Notes: generated by a model not told the origin, from the sequence alone. A stretch of 64,000 nt of DNA from Halomonas sp. (GCA_018401555.1 JAGYKP010000080.1:1-64000); one strand, 5' to 3'. Counted from the stretch's first letter, positions 38,893 through 47,747 are shown. Numbers and translations are program-made.

Positions 38893-39867
38893 TCAGGCCT
38901 CGGCGGCGGCCTCGAGCTCGCTGCGCCGCGCGAAATGCTCCCGGGCGAAGGCCACGCGTGCCTCGGGCGACACGCCCTCGGGCTGCTTCTCGACCAGGTC
39001 GAGGCGACGCCTGAGCCCCTCGCCATTGGCCATCTGGATCGCCAGCCCCGGGCGCGCATTGAGCTCCAGCAGCATGGGCCCCTGGTCGCGGTCGAGCACC
39101 ATGTCGGTACCCAGGTAGCCGAGGCCGGTCATCTCGTAGCAGCCGGCGGCGAGCAGCAGCAGGGTAGGCCAGTCGGGGATGGCCAGACTGGCCAGCTCAT
39201 GGCCGGTATCGGGATGGTCGTGGCGGGTACGGTCGAACTGCACGCCGCGAATCGCGGTGCCGGTGGCGATATCCAGGCCCACCCCGACCGCGCCCTGGTG
39301 CAGGTTGGCCTTGCCGTCCGAGGCCGCGGTGGAGAGCCGCATCATCGCCATCACCGGATAGCCACGGAAGACGATGACACGGATATCCGGGACCCCCTCG
39401 TAGGTGTATTCGGAGAGGCTCTCGTCGAAGTTGATCAACGCCTCGGCCAGCGCCACATCGGGAGCACCGCCCAGCGAGTAGAGGCCGGAGAGGATATTGG
39501 AGACGTGACGCTCGACGTCCGGCAGCCGCATCCGGGCCCCGCTGGGCTTGATGAACTCGTCCCCCTCGACGCGTTCGATCACCAGGATGCCCTTGCCGCC
39601 ACTGCCCTTGGCCGGCTTGATCACGAAGCCGTTGTGCCCGGCGAGCAGCTCACCGATGTGCTTGACGCCGAACTGGGTGGTGACGGTGCCGATCAGTGCC
39701 GGGGTGGTGATGCCGAAGCGTTCGGCGAGCAGCTTGGTCTGCAGCTTGTCATCCACCAACGGATAGAGGCGGCGGTTGTTGTAGCGCCCGATGTAGCGGA
39801 TATTGCGCCGGTTCATGCCGATGATGCCCTTGGCGCGCAACTTGCCGGGGGTCGTCCATTCACGCAT
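38893..39867 (-). CDS. RimK-like alpha-L-glutamate ligase-related protein (ATP-grasp)
   Basis: This 324-residue ATP-grasp enzyme is related to RimK (the alpha-L-glutamate ligase-like protein family). Seen are the N-terminal segment RNIRYIGRYNNRRLYPLVDDKLQTK, the ATP-binding loop HNGFVIKPAKGSGGKGILVIERV, and the C-terminal metal/ATP region DMVLDRDQGPMLLELNARPGLAIQ. It should join an amino acid to an acceptor, which is unknown. It forms a trio with the two upstream genes (inactive transglutaminase, retropepsin-like lipoprotein) conserved in many gammaproteobacteria. The gap to its neighbour is only 3 nt. Confidence 0.85.
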   Translation of the reverse strand: MREWTTPGKLRAKGIIGMNRRNIRYIGRYNNRRLYPLVDDKLQTKLLAERFGITTPALIGTVTTQFGVKHIGELLAGHNGFVIKPAKGSGGKGILVIERVEGDEFIKPSGARMRLPDVERHVSNILSGLYSLGGAPDVALAEALINFDESLSEYTYEGVPDIRVIVFRGYPVMAMMRLSTAASDGKANLHQGAVGVGLDIATGTAIRGVQFDRTRHDHPDTGHELASLAIPDWPTLLLLAAGCYEMTGLGYLGTDMVLDRDQGPMLLELNARPGLAIQMANGEGLRRRLDLVEKQPEGVSPEARVAFAREHFARRSELEAAAEA

Positions 39868-39870
39868 GGC

Positions 39871-41376
39871 TCAATCCTCGGTGACCGGCTTGAAGCGACG
39901 CAGCTCCAGCAGGCGGTAGCCGGTGTAGTTGCCGATCAGCAGGATCAGTGCCATCAGGATCAGCTGCACCCCCAGGAAGTTGAAGGTGATATGCCGCACC
40001 CAGGGATTGTTCATGGCCAGGAAGGCCAGCACCGCGGTGATCAGGCTGCCGCCGCCCTGGATCAGCACCTGTTTGGGGCCTTCCTCCTCCCACAGGATCG
40101 ACATCCGCTCGATGGTCCAGGAGAGGATGATCATCGGGAAGAAGGTGATGGTCAGGCCGGCATTGAGTCCGAAGCGATAGGCGAGTACCGAGAACACCGA
40201 GATGATGCCGATTACCGTGATGATCACCGCGGTGACCCTCGCCACCAGCAGCAGGTTCAGATAGGAGAGGTAGCTGCGGATCACCAGGCCCACGGCCACC
40301 ACCAGCAGGAAGCCGATCAGCCCGGTGGCCAGGCTGGTCTGGATGAAGGCCAGGGCGATCAGCACCGGCATGAAGGTGCCCGAGGTCTTGATCCCTACCA
40401 GGATGCGCAGCAGCACCACCACCAGTGCACCGATGGGGATCAGCAGGATGGTCTGGAACAGCGCCTGCTCCTCCAGCGGCAGGCTATGGATGGAGAAGTT
40501 GAGCAGGGTGTCCTCGGCCAGCTGGTTGCGCACGGCGGCGGCCGCCGGCTGATTGCGGGAGAGCATCGAGAAGGTGACGCGCGAGTTGGTGCCGCCCTGT
40601 ACCTCGAGCACCGCCTGGCCACTTCCCTCCCAGATCAGCAGGTTATCGGGGCGTCCCTGCTCTCCGGTCGCCGGGTCGAACAGCTTCCAGTGCTGGTCGT
40701 CGAACACCTGGATCCAGCTGGTCAGCGACTGGCGACGCCGGCCATCCTCGAGCAGCAGGCCGTTCACTTCCCGGGCGGGAACCCCTGCCTGGTTGAGCAG
40801 GCGAACCAGCAGGGGCGTGCGTTCGAACTGGGTCAGCAGCAGGCGGGCATTCTCGCCCTGGCGCTCAGCGTCGAACTCCTGGAACAGCTCGCGGGCGAAG
40901 GTGAAGGAGTCGGCGCTGCGGCTCCAGGCGCGTTCGATCAGCTGCGCGGCAGCCGTGTCATAGGGCCGCTCCCAGACGATGTCACGGCGCAGCGGTGGGG
41001 CCTCCAGGCGAGGCGGACGGTTGTCGGGTGCCACCAGTACCTGGGCAGTGTAGTAAAGCTGCTGGGAGCCGCTGGCCTCACGGATCGACCACTGGGCACG
41101 CCGGGCGCCATCCTCCTCCACGAACGACAGCCCGAATCCGGGTGAGGCGGTGTGTTCGGTCAGCAGCCGGAAGCCTTCCTGGGACGAGGGCAATGCCATG
41201 TCCACCAGCACCGGATCACCCAGTGCGGTGAAGTTGACCTGGGCTTCCACCTCCCACACCTGGCGCTGTTCGCCCGGCGTCCAGGGCACCTCGAGCTGGT
41301 AGTGGCGATGCAGGCTCATGGCCACGCCGGCCAGGAACAGGACGCCAACCAGCAGATAGAAGGGCAGTCGTGACAT
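39871..41376 (-). CDS. Inactive transglutaminase-like membrane protein (7TM)
   Basis: This is a 501-residue protein with an N-terminal membrane anchor (LPFYLLVGVLFLAGVAMSL), a periplasmic region (about 25-300) with a transglutaminase-like fold lacking an obvious catalytic Cys-His-Asp triad, and about seven C-terminal helices (from ALFQTILLIPIGALVVVLLRI to LILMALILLIGNYTGY). This layout matches the inactive-transglutaminase/7TM family linked to RimK-like ligases. A sensor or scaffold role across the membrane is inferred. It is unbroken and coupled to the ligase gene. Confidence 0.8.
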   Translation of the reverse strand: MSRLPFYLLVGVLFLAGVAMSLHRHYQLEVPWTPGEQRQVWEVEAQVNFTALGDPVLVDMALPSSQEGFRLLTEHTASPGFGLSFVEEDGARRAQWSIREASGSQQLYYTAQVLVAPDNRPPRLEAPPLRRDIVWERPYDTAAAQLIERAWSRSADSFTFARELFQEFDAERQGENARLLLTQFERTPLLVRLLNQAGVPAREVNGLLLEDGRRRQSLTSWIQVFDDQHWKLFDPATGEQGRPDNLLIWEGSGQAVLEVQGGTNSRVTFSMLSRNQPAAAAVRNQLAEDTLLNFSIHSLPLEEQALFQTILLIPIGALVVVLLRILVGIKTSGTFMPVLIALAFIQTSLATGLIGFLLVVAVGLVIRSYLSYLNLLLVARVTAVIITVIGIISVFSVLAYRFGLNAGLTITFFPMIILSWTIERMSILWEEEGPKQVLIQGGGSLITAVLAFLAMNNPWVRHITFNFLGVQLILMALILLIGNYTGYRLLELRRFKPVTED

Positions 41377-41411
41377 GGGTCTTCCTTGGCAGAGAGCGGC
41401 TGATGTGCGGC

Positions 41412-42266
41412 TCAGCGCTCTTCGTTGTCGAGATCGGCGTCATCCTGATCGCGTCCGGCTTCCGATGCCGGACGCCCGCCGAGGTATTCGGGACGCTCGT
41501 GGAGATAGCGCTCGGCCACGTCGACTACGGCAATATCCAGCAGGAAACGCCTGCCCAGCAGGGCCGGGTAGTCGAGATGGGTTCGGTCGCTCAGGGTGAA
41601 CTCCACCGGTTCGCGGATCGCGCCCAGGGTCATCATCAGCGTGACTACCGGGCGTGATTCCTCGCCGGTAGCCTGGATGATACGCACCCGACGCTCGATA
41701 GGCGCCTCGATCCACTCGTCACGCACCGCATCGACGACCACGTCGTCGTCGGTCAGCCCCAGCTTGAAACGGATCCAGTCCTCGCCGTCGCGCTCGAAGC
41801 GGGTGATCTCGCGGGCCGACAGCGACGAGGTATTGGCGCCCGAGTCGATGCGTGCCTTGAGGTAGGTTCCCACGTCGGGCAGGCCGATCCATTCGCTGCT
41901 GCCGAGCACCGTCTTGTTGGCGAGCCCCAGTTCATCGGCGGCGCACTCGCGCCTGACCACGACCGGGTCGGGTGTGTCGACCGCAAGGTTATCCAGCCGG
42001 GCACTCATCCCGCGCAACAGGGAGCCCACCTCGCGCACGTCACCGATCAGGGTGTCCTGACGGTGCGCGAACGATGATATCTCGTTACCCAGCCGTGACT
42101 GGTCGTCGCAGCGGGCGCTCAGGGCATCCTCCAGCGCATCCATTCGAACATGGAAGTCGGCTGGCGTCAGCGGCGCAGGCGGTGCGGGCTTGTCGGTCAG
42201 GGCAGCACAGCCGGTGAGCAGCAGGGCGGACGTCGCGAGAGCGGCGCTCAACAGGGGATGGGGCAT
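41412..42266 (-). CDS. Putative ATP-dependent zinc protease (retropepsin-like) lipoprotein
   Basis: This 284-residue protein has a lipoprotein signal (LLSAALATSALLLTGCAAL; Cys near 20), an N-terminal coiled-coil region, and a C-terminal domain of the family named ATP-dependent zinc protease. The aspartyl-protease-like motif KARIDSGANTSSLSA lies near residue 145, and LDYPALLGRRFLLDIAVVDV later. The zinc/ATP name is historical; the fold is retropepsin-like. Start MPHPLLSA is set by the lipobox. It is the first gene of the trio with the transglutaminase-like and ATP-grasp proteins. Confidence 0.82.
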   Translation of the reverse strand: MPHPLLSAALATSALLLTGCAALTDKPAPPAPLTPADFHVRMDALEDALSARCDDQSRLGNEISSFAHRQDTLIGDVREVGSLLRGMSARLDNLAVDTPDPVVVRRECAADELGLANKTVLGSSEWIGLPDVGTYLKARIDSGANTSSLSAREITRFERDGEDWIRFKLGLTDDDVVVDAVRDEWIEAPIERRVRIIQATGEESRPVVTLMMTLGAIREPVEFTLSDRTHLDYPALLGRRFLLDIAVVDVAERYLHERPEYLGGRPASEAGRDQDDADLDNEER

Positions 42267-42610
42267 GGGGCAGGACAATTCCTTTGAACAGTGCGGGGAT
42301 AATAAGGAGTCGCCAAGGACCTTGTCCAACCCGGGCGCATACGGGACCGACAGGAATGCGTGCCGAGGACCCAGCCGACTGCGTTTCGACAGGTGCAATT
42401 TAACATAATATACATTATGCGAACCTTGGTTTACGGGGCGTCATCCCGACATGGATACGTTCTCGAACCACGGCGGCTGGTGAATCGAATCAGTGGCTAT
42501 ATGGATATGAATGGCTAGGTTGACTTGCAACAAGGACATGTTCCCCGGCAGCGCCCATGCTGCCCGTGACTCTGCCATATAGACAACGCCTCACTCGCGA
42601 GGATTACAAG
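42267..42610. other. Intergenic region before the triple-barrel outer membrane protein gene
   Basis: This 344-nt divergent region serves the protease-lipoprotein and outer membrane protein genes. It holds an AT-rich block (42397-42420) that contains the inverted repeat at 42404-42419 and could carry a promoter. TTGACT occurs at about 42518 without a matching -10. No open reading frame with coding features or RNA structure was identified in the rest. Confidence 0.6.
42404..42419. repeat. Inverted repeat CATAAT-N4-ATTATG
   Basis: A 6-bp inverted repeat lies in the AT-rich block of a divergent promoter region. The same half-sites, with a 5-nt spacer, occur upstream of ectA at 50249-50265. It is a possible operator. 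AT-rich composition weakens the case. Confidence 0.45.
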
Positions 42611-45028
42611 ATGCGCTGCCACCTGGCCCCACGCTTTGCCCTGTTGCCACTGACGGCGGCGATCGCCGCCGCTGCCGCCACCGGTTCCGTCACCATGGCC
42701 CACGCCGACTGGACCCACGACGTGGGCGTCAGTGTTGCCAACGAGTACAACGACAACGTCTTCTTCGAGCGCGAGAACCGCGTCTCGGATACCGTGACCC
42801 TGGTATCGCCCTTCGCCGAGTTGGTGGGCAGCGGCGAGCGCCATGAGGTGCGCCTGCGTGGCGACGCCCAGCGCGGCCGTTATCACGACTATACCAGCGA
42901 GAACTTCACCGACTGGCGGCTCTCCGCCGAGGGTCGCCTGGCCTATCACCCCAGGGTAGCCTGTTCGGCGGCGTCTCCCTGGCGCGCGGCCACGAGGAGC
43001 GCTCGTCGCCGGATGCGGTCAACGGCGAGGAGCCCGGCCGAGTATGACCGCCTCGGCACCTTTGCCGGCATCAACCACACCTTCGGGCGTGTCACCAGTC
43101 GCCTCGGCGGCACCTGGGAGTCGCTGGACTTCGACAACGTGCCCGCCGAGGGCGGTGGCACCATCTTCCAGGACGATCGTGACCGCCAGATGAGCACGTT
43201 CGGCGGCCGCTTCGGCTACAAGGTCAGCGATCGCCTGGAGCCCTTCGTTCAGGCCGCCATCGATCACCGCGACTACGATGACCCAGGCGCCATCGACCGT
43301 GACTCCGCGGGCGGCAACGCCGCCGTGGGCCTGATCTACCGCCCGGCGCCGGATCTCACCGCCGAAGTGCTGGGCGGCTGGATGGAGCAGGACTACGACG
43401 ATTCACAGCTGGAGGATATCGAGACCTGGGACGTCGGCGGCGAGCTGCGCTGGCAGCCGGAGGAGTCGGCGAGCCGGGTCACCGCCAGGCTCGATCGCAG
43501 CATCGAGGAGACCACCGTGGAAGGCGCCTCGGGAAGCGTGCGCACCGGGGTTGGCGTCCAGGCGAGCGCCGCCCTGCGGCCCGACCTGCTGCTTAACACC
43601 CGAGCCAGCTACAGCGACCACGACTATCGTGGCACCACGCGCAACGACAACCTCTTCGGCGTGGGGCTGGGCCTGCGCCACTACGTCAACCCGCACCTCT
43701 ATGTCGGCGTCGACTACGACTTCCTGCAGCGCGACTCCAGCGAGCCAGCCGAGGACTTCGACAACAACCGCCTGATGGTCAGCCTGGGTACCCAGCTCTC
43801 ACGCGGCTACGAGGACGAGGCGCTGCTGAATGCCGCGCGCCATACCGACACCCTGGGCGGGATCTACCTGGGTATCCAGGGCGGATTCGGCGAGACAGGT
43901 ACCGCCCAGGCCGGGCCCCGGGCCAGCGGCCAGGACGGCAGCCTGCGCGCCGACTTCCGCGACAGCGGCGAGACCCTGGGGCTGTTCGGCGGCTACGCCC
44001 TGACCTTCGACGACTGGCGCCTGGCCCTCGAGCTCGAGGCGGACCAGACCGGGGCCGGCTGGAACCATCTGCGCTCCGGCGACGGCCGCGAGTTCGGCGT
44101 GGAAAAGGACCAGGACATCGGCATCGGCATCCGCGTCGATCGCCTGCTCTCCGGCAACAACGCAGTCTACGGCCGCTTCGGCGTGGTGCGTGGCCGTTTC
44201 GCGGCCGACTACACCGAGGACGGCGAGAGTATCAGCGACAAGGAGTGGCACGACGGTCGCCGTATCGGTGGCGGCATGGAGGTCCCGCTGGCGGACACCG
44301 TCGGCCTGCGCATGGACTACAGCTACACCAATTACGACGACATCGATATCGGCCCCTCGGCCGAGCGCGACGACTTCACCTTCGAGGAGAGCCTGCTGCG
44401 CCTGGGGTGGCCTGGCACCCGTGGCGCGAGCTGCCATCGCGACCGGCCGCTTCCGCAGCGGCCTACGCCGGCCCCTATGTCGGCCTGCACACCGGCTACG
44501 GCAGCCTGGTCAGCCAGGTCTCGGGGCAGCCGCACCGACAGCGTCCTCGATGCCGAGTTCGGCGACAGTGGCGCCCTGGCGGGCGTGCATGCCGGCTACG
44601 GCGTCACCTTCGATCGCTTCTACCTGGGCGCCGAGATCGCCGCCGAGGCCAGCGACATCACCTGGAACCATGAGCGTCAGCCCAATGGGCGCACCTACTC
44701 GGTGGACCGCGAGTCGAGCCTCGACCTGGCCCTGCGCGCCGGCTACATCATCGACAGCGGCGCCCTGCTCTACCTGCTGGCCGGTCCCAGCTGGACCGAC
44801 TTCGAGGTCGACTATGCCCGCGGCAACCAGCGCATCGTGCAGAGCGAGACCGAGGAGGCCTGGCGCTATGGCGCGGGCATGGAGGTGCCCCTGCAGGAGC
44901 GCTTCCACCTGCGCATGGAGGTCAGCCGCATCGACCACGACACCCTGGAGCTGGATACCGGCCGCGGCGTCGAGCGCTACGACAGCGAGGAGACACTGAC
45001 CCGCCTGGGTCTGAACTACCGCTGGTAG
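42611..45028 (+). CDS. Multi-barrel outer membrane protein (three fused beta-barrels; compensated frameshifts)
   Basis: This is an 805-residue exported protein with a signal peptide (ALLPLTAAIAAAAATGSVTMAHA) and three modules. Residues about 27-410 resemble the PF10082-type beta-barrel porin family (EYNDNVFFERENRVSDTVTLVSPF). About 416-600 is an OmpA-like 8-strand barrel (GIYLGIQGGFGET). About 618-805 is a second such barrel (GPYVGLHTGYGSL) ending NYRW. The last two are similar to each other (ADFRDSG/AEFGDSG, WNH, GGGMEVPL/GAGMEVPL). Short out-of-frame stretches at about 42955-43035 and 44405-44525 restore good barrel sequence in another frame. Function unknown. Start MRCHLAPR has an upstream AGGA. 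Confidence 0.78.
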   Translation: MRCHLAPRFALLPLTAAIAAAAATGSVTMAHADWTHDVGVSVANEYNDNVFFERENRVSDTVTLVSPFAELVGSGERHEVRLRGDAQRGRYHDYTSENFTDWRLSAEGRLAYHPRVACSAASPWRAATRSARRRMRSTARSPAEYDRLGTFAGINHTFGRVTSRLGGTWESLDFDNVPAEGGGTIFQDDRDRQMSTFGGRFGYKVSDRLEPFVQAAIDHRDYDDPGAIDRDSAGGNAAVGLIYRPAPDLTAEVLGGWMEQDYDDSQLEDIETWDVGGELRWQPEESASRVTARLDRSIEETTVEGASGSVRTGVGVQASAALRPDLLLNTRASYSDHDYRGTTRNDNLFGVGLGLRHYVNPHLYVGVDYDFLQRDSSEPAEDFDNNRLMVSLGTQLSRGYEDEALLNAARHTDTLGGIYLGIQGGFGETGTAQAGPRASGQDGSLRADFRDSGETLGLFGGYALTFDDWRLALELEADQTGAGWNHLRSGDGREFGVEKDQDIGIGIRVDRLLSGNNAVYGRFGVVRGRFAADYTEDGESISDKEWHDGRRIGGGMEVPLADTVGLRMDYSYTNYDDIDIGPSAERDDFTFEESLLRLGWPGTRGASCHRDRPLPQRPTPAPMSACTPATAAWSARSRGSRTDSVLDAEFGDSGALAGVHAGYGVTFDRFYLGAEIAAEASDITWNHERQPNGRTYSVDRESSLDLALRAGYIIDSGALLYLLAGPSWTDFEVDYARGNQRIVQSETEEAWRYGAGMEVPLQERFHLRMEVSRIDHDTLELDTGRGVERYDSEETLTRLGLNYRW

Positions 45029-45191
45029 TCCATGCGGCAGGGTGTCGCAGGACGAAGATAGCTCGAGCAGTTTGACGTGCATCAAATATGCTTAGGACTG
45101 GTGGGACTAACCTGAAGGTACTGGTATCGGTCAGCGTGGCCCTGCCAGCACTACTGACTCGGCAGTATCTTTCTCCTGGAGGAGAAAATTC

Positions 45192-46460
45192 ATGAGCACT
45201 CACTACAAGACCAACACGACCCGCCGCATCGCCACCCTGGCCGGTACCGCCCTGCTTCCTCTGGTGGTCGCCGTCGCCCTGGCGCCTTCTCCGGCCGAGG
45301 CCAACTTCCTGATCGACACGGCCGAGGCCCAACAGGGCCAGGGGCAAGGCCAGGGTGGCGGGCGCGACCTGCTCAACATCGGCCGCGGCAAGGGCAACGG
45401 CTTCGGCGCCGGCAGCGAGGGGCGCACCGTGGAGTCCGATATCTTCCGCGATGCGGCCAGCGGACAAGGCGGCGGCAAACCTGATGGCGCCGGCGGCGGC
45501 GGCAAACCCGATGGCGTGGGTGGTGGCGGCAAGCCCGATGGCGTGGGTGGCGGCGGCGGTGACAGCGCCAAGGGGGACGACTACGGCGATATCGTGGTCA
45601 TCCTGCGCAACGACGACGGCACCCCGATCCTCGACGACAACGGCAATGTCCAGCCCTGCCTGGTGATCGGCTGCACCGTGGAGGATACTGACTCCTATAC
45701 CCAGCTGGTCGAGGTGGAGGAAGGCGACTTCGAGATGCCCGAGGGCGTCATCCCGGTGGAGTTCGGCCGCCTGAACGTGGCGCGCTCACCGGATAGCGTG
45801 GTCGAGCACTCCCTGGCCGAGCTGCTCTCCAAACTCGATGGGCAGACCATCACTGCCGATACCCTCGCCGCCATGACCGACGAGGCCGGACGCCTGCTGG
45901 TCACCAACGACGACGGCACCGTCTCCACCATCGACTCCCCGCTGGAGAACTTCGCCCTCTATGTGGCCCTGATCGACGCCGCCGGCAGCGATCCGGATGC
46001 CGCAAGCTACGAGCTGACGATCACCACCAATCCCATGGGGGATGATCCGGCCGAGACCTTCTCCATGACCGTGGACGCCGATGTGGTGCTGACGCTGGCC
46101 GCCTCGGCCTTCTCGGCCGCCTCGGACAAGTATGGCGACCTGACCGTCGACGAGATTATGGGCATCACCAGCTTCGTGGATCTCGATGCTTCGCTCTCCA
46201 CTCTGGTGGAGAATTCCGGTTATTCGTACACCACCGATACGCGGGAAGCCCTCTACGACATTGATATCTGGGTACTGGCGCCGGTCGAGGGTACCGACTA
46301 CTTCGAGCAGATCCAGGTCAACCTGCTGGATGTGGTGCCCTTCAATACCGTGCCGAGCATCGATGCGGACAGCGACGGCATCGATGCCTTCACCCAGCAG
46401 GCCGATGATGCCGTGCAGGTGCTGGAGTACGTCCATGACTTCGCCCTCGACGTCGAATAG
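45192..46460 (+). CDS. Secreted Gly-rich protein with VESDIFRD motif, unknown function
   Basis: This is a 422-residue protein I do not recognise. A signal peptide (LAGTALLPLVVAVALAPSPAEAN) is followed by a Gln/Gly-rich stretch, the motif GRTVESDIFRD (about 77-87) and three copies of a GGGGKPDG-type repeat (about 96-124). The rest (about 135-422) is acidic with no cysteine-rich or catalytic motif. Two cysteines are present in NVQPCLVIGC. A strong GGAGGAG site precedes the ATG. The VESDIFRD motif recurs in the next gene. It lies directly downstream of the triple-barrel protein, so an envelope or extracellular role is inferred. Confidence 0.8.
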   Translation: MSTHYKTNTTRRIATLAGTALLPLVVAVALAPSPAEANFLIDTAEAQQGQGQGQGGGRDLLNIGRGKGNGFGAGSEGRTVESDIFRDAASGQGGGKPDGAGGGGKPDGVGGGGKPDGVGGGGGDSAKGDDYGDIVVILRNDDGTPILDDNGNVQPCLVIGCTVEDTDSYTQLVEVEEGDFEMPEGVIPVEFGRLNVARSPDSVVEHSLAELLSKLDGQTITADTLAAMTDEAGRLLVTNDDGTVSTIDSPLENFALYVALIDAAGSDPDAASYELTITTNPMGDDPAETFSMTVDADVVLTLAASAFSAASDKYGDLTVDEIMGITSFVDLDASLSTLVENSGYSYTTDTREALYDIDIWVLAPVEGTDYFEQIQVNLLDVVPFNTVPSIDADSDGIDAFTQQADDAVQVLEYVHDFALDVE

Positions 46461-46486
46461 GTCGTCAACGACAGAGTGAGACGCAT

Positions 46487-46509
46487 GGCGGCCCCCTCGC
46501 GGGGCCGCC
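46487..46509 (+). terminator. Hairpin after the first VESDIFRD gene
   Basis: A perfect 9-bp GC stem (46487-46495 with 46501-46509) and a CTCGC loop are followed by TTCGG. It lies in the 74-nt gap before the next gene, so it may end or reduce transcription into it. Confidence 0.5.
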
Positions 46510-46534
46510 TTCGGTTCCCCGGGAGGCAACCGTC

Positions 46535-46975
46535 ATGAAACACCTTCATTTATCCCAGCACCGCCCTCGCCTGCTGGCCGTCCTGCTGCCCCTGGCGCTG
46601 GTCGTCTCCGTGGCCCAGGCGGCCTCCACCACCACCGCGTCCGCGGATGCCCTGCTGCTCGCCCAGCACTCCGACCATACCGATAGCCACGCCGATGGTG
46701 ACCACGGCTCGGGCGGCAATCATGGCGCAGGCGGCCAGGGCAACCGTGGCCAGCGCCAGGCAAGCGGCGCCGGCACCGGCGAGGCGCGAGGCGGGCGTTC
46801 GGTGGAGTCCGATATCTTCCGCGACACCGGCTTCGGCCAGGGCGGCCCGCCGGAGGGGCGTGGTGAGCACGAGGACGGCGAAGAGCACGACCACGAGGAT
46901 GGCGACGAGGGCGGTGGCCCGCCGGAGGGTCGCGGCGAGCAGGAGGATGGCGAGGAACACGATCACACCGCCTGA
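46535..46975 (+). CDS. Small secreted His/Glu/Gly-rich protein with VESDIFRD motif
   Basis: This 146-residue protein has a signal peptide (LLAVLLPLALVVSVAQAAST), a His/Asp-rich stretch (HSDHTDSHADGDHG), a Gly-rich linker, GRSVESDIFRD (about 88-98) followed by GQGG, and two copies of a GGPPEGRGE-x-EDGEEHDH repeat. The His/Glu repeats suggest metal binding. The motif matches the preceding gene at the nucleotide level (23 identical bases, 45429-45451 and 46802-46824). No family is recognised. Its role is probably related to that of the upstream protein. Confidence 0.75.
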   Translation: MKHLHLSQHRPRLLAVLLPLALVVSVAQAASTTTASADALLLAQHSDHTDSHADGDHGSGGNHGAGGQGNRGQRQASGAGTGEARGGRSVESDIFRDTGFGQGGPPEGRGEHEDGEEHDHEDGDEGGGPPEGRGEQEDGEEHDHTA

Positions 46976-47001
46976 CCTGGCGCGAAATGTGGCTGGAGCA
47001 C

Positions 47002-47032
47002 CGAAGGCCGGGATCGCTGATCCCGGCCTTCG
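47002..47032 (+). terminator. Terminator after the small VESDIFRD gene
   Basis: A perfect 14-bp stem (47002-47015 with 47019-47032) with a GCT loop lies 27 nt after the stop codon. There is no T-run, but the stem is very stable. Confidence 0.65.
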
Positions 47033-47093
47033 TAGGTTACATCGCCCGCCGACGAACGAGCGCTGGCCACGCCGGCTCGGGTCGGCTAGCCTG

Positions 47094-47118
47094 TTCCTGT
47101 ACTGAAACCTTACAGGAA
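47094..47118 (+). promoter_or_regulatory. Inverted repeat over the ribosome-binding site of the DUF3833 gene
   Basis: A perfect 8-bp inverted repeat, TTCCTGTA (47094-47101) and TACAGGAA (47111-47118), ends 8 nt before the ATG. The second arm contains AGGA, the likely ribosome-binding site. In RNA the stem would hide the site; as DNA it could be an operator. Confidence 0.5.
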
Positions 47119-47125
47119 TCATAAA

Positions 47126-47665
47126 ATGTATAGCAAATGGCTTTCACGCCTGGCGCTGCTGGGTACCGCGCTGCTGCTTGTCGGCTGTACCAGCGTGGAT
47201 ATCGAGCGCTACGCCGGGACGCAACCGCGCCTGGATATCGCCGACTATTTTGAAGGCCAGACCCGCGCCTGGGGCATGGTGCAGGACTATAGCGGCGAGG
47301 TGCAGCGCCGCTTCACCGTGGAGATCGAGGGGCGTGTCGAAGGCGATACCCTGACCCTGGATGAGCACTTCGTCTACGATGACGGCGAGACCGACCGCCG
47401 GGTGTGGACCTTCGAGCGCGACGGCGAGGATCGCTGGATCGGCAGGGCCAACGACGTCGAGGAGCCGGTGACGGCGCGCCAGGCCGGCCACGTGTTCAAC
47501 ATGACCTACCGGCTGCCGGTGGAGGTCTCGGGCCGTGAGATCACCTTTACCCTGGACGACTGGATGTACCTGCAGCCCGACGGGCGGCTGATCAATCGAA
47601 CGGCGATGAAGAAGTTCGGCGTGACCCTGGCCGAGATCACCATCGTCTTCACGCGCGTCGAGTGA
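47126..47665 (+). CDS. DUF3833 family lipoprotein
   Basis: This 179-residue protein has a lipobox (ALLGTALLLVGC; Cys near 21) and the DUF3833 domain (RLDIADYFEGQTRAWGMVQDYSGEVQRRF, later FTLDDWMYLQPDGRLINRTAMKKFGVTLAEITIVF). Lipocalin-like beta structure is likely. It is an outer or inner membrane lipoprotein of unknown role. A terminator lies on each side, so it is probably its own transcription unit. Confidence 0.88.
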   Translation: MYSKWLSRLALLGTALLLVGCTSVDIERYAGTQPRLDIADYFEGQTRAWGMVQDYSGEVQRRFTVEIEGRVEGDTLTLDEHFVYDDGETDRRVWTFERDGEDRWIGRANDVEEPVTARQAGHVFNMTYRLPVEVSGREITFTLDDWMYLQPDGRLINRTAMKKFGVTLAEITIVFTRVE

Positions 47666-47674
47666 GCTCCCGAA

Positions 47675-47715
47675 ACACAGCGGGCCCCGGCATCCGCTGC
47701 CGGGGCCCGCTGTGT
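47675..47715. terminator. Bidirectional terminator between the DUF3833 gene and ectC
   Basis: A perfect 18-bp stem (47675-47692 with 47698-47715) with a 5-nt loop lies between the two convergent stop codons. It is AA-flanked on the left and followed by TG-rich sequence on the right. It is very likely to end both transcripts. Confidence 0.8.
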
Positions 47716-47747
47716 GCTTGTCTCGGCGATGCCGAGACGCTGCCGGC

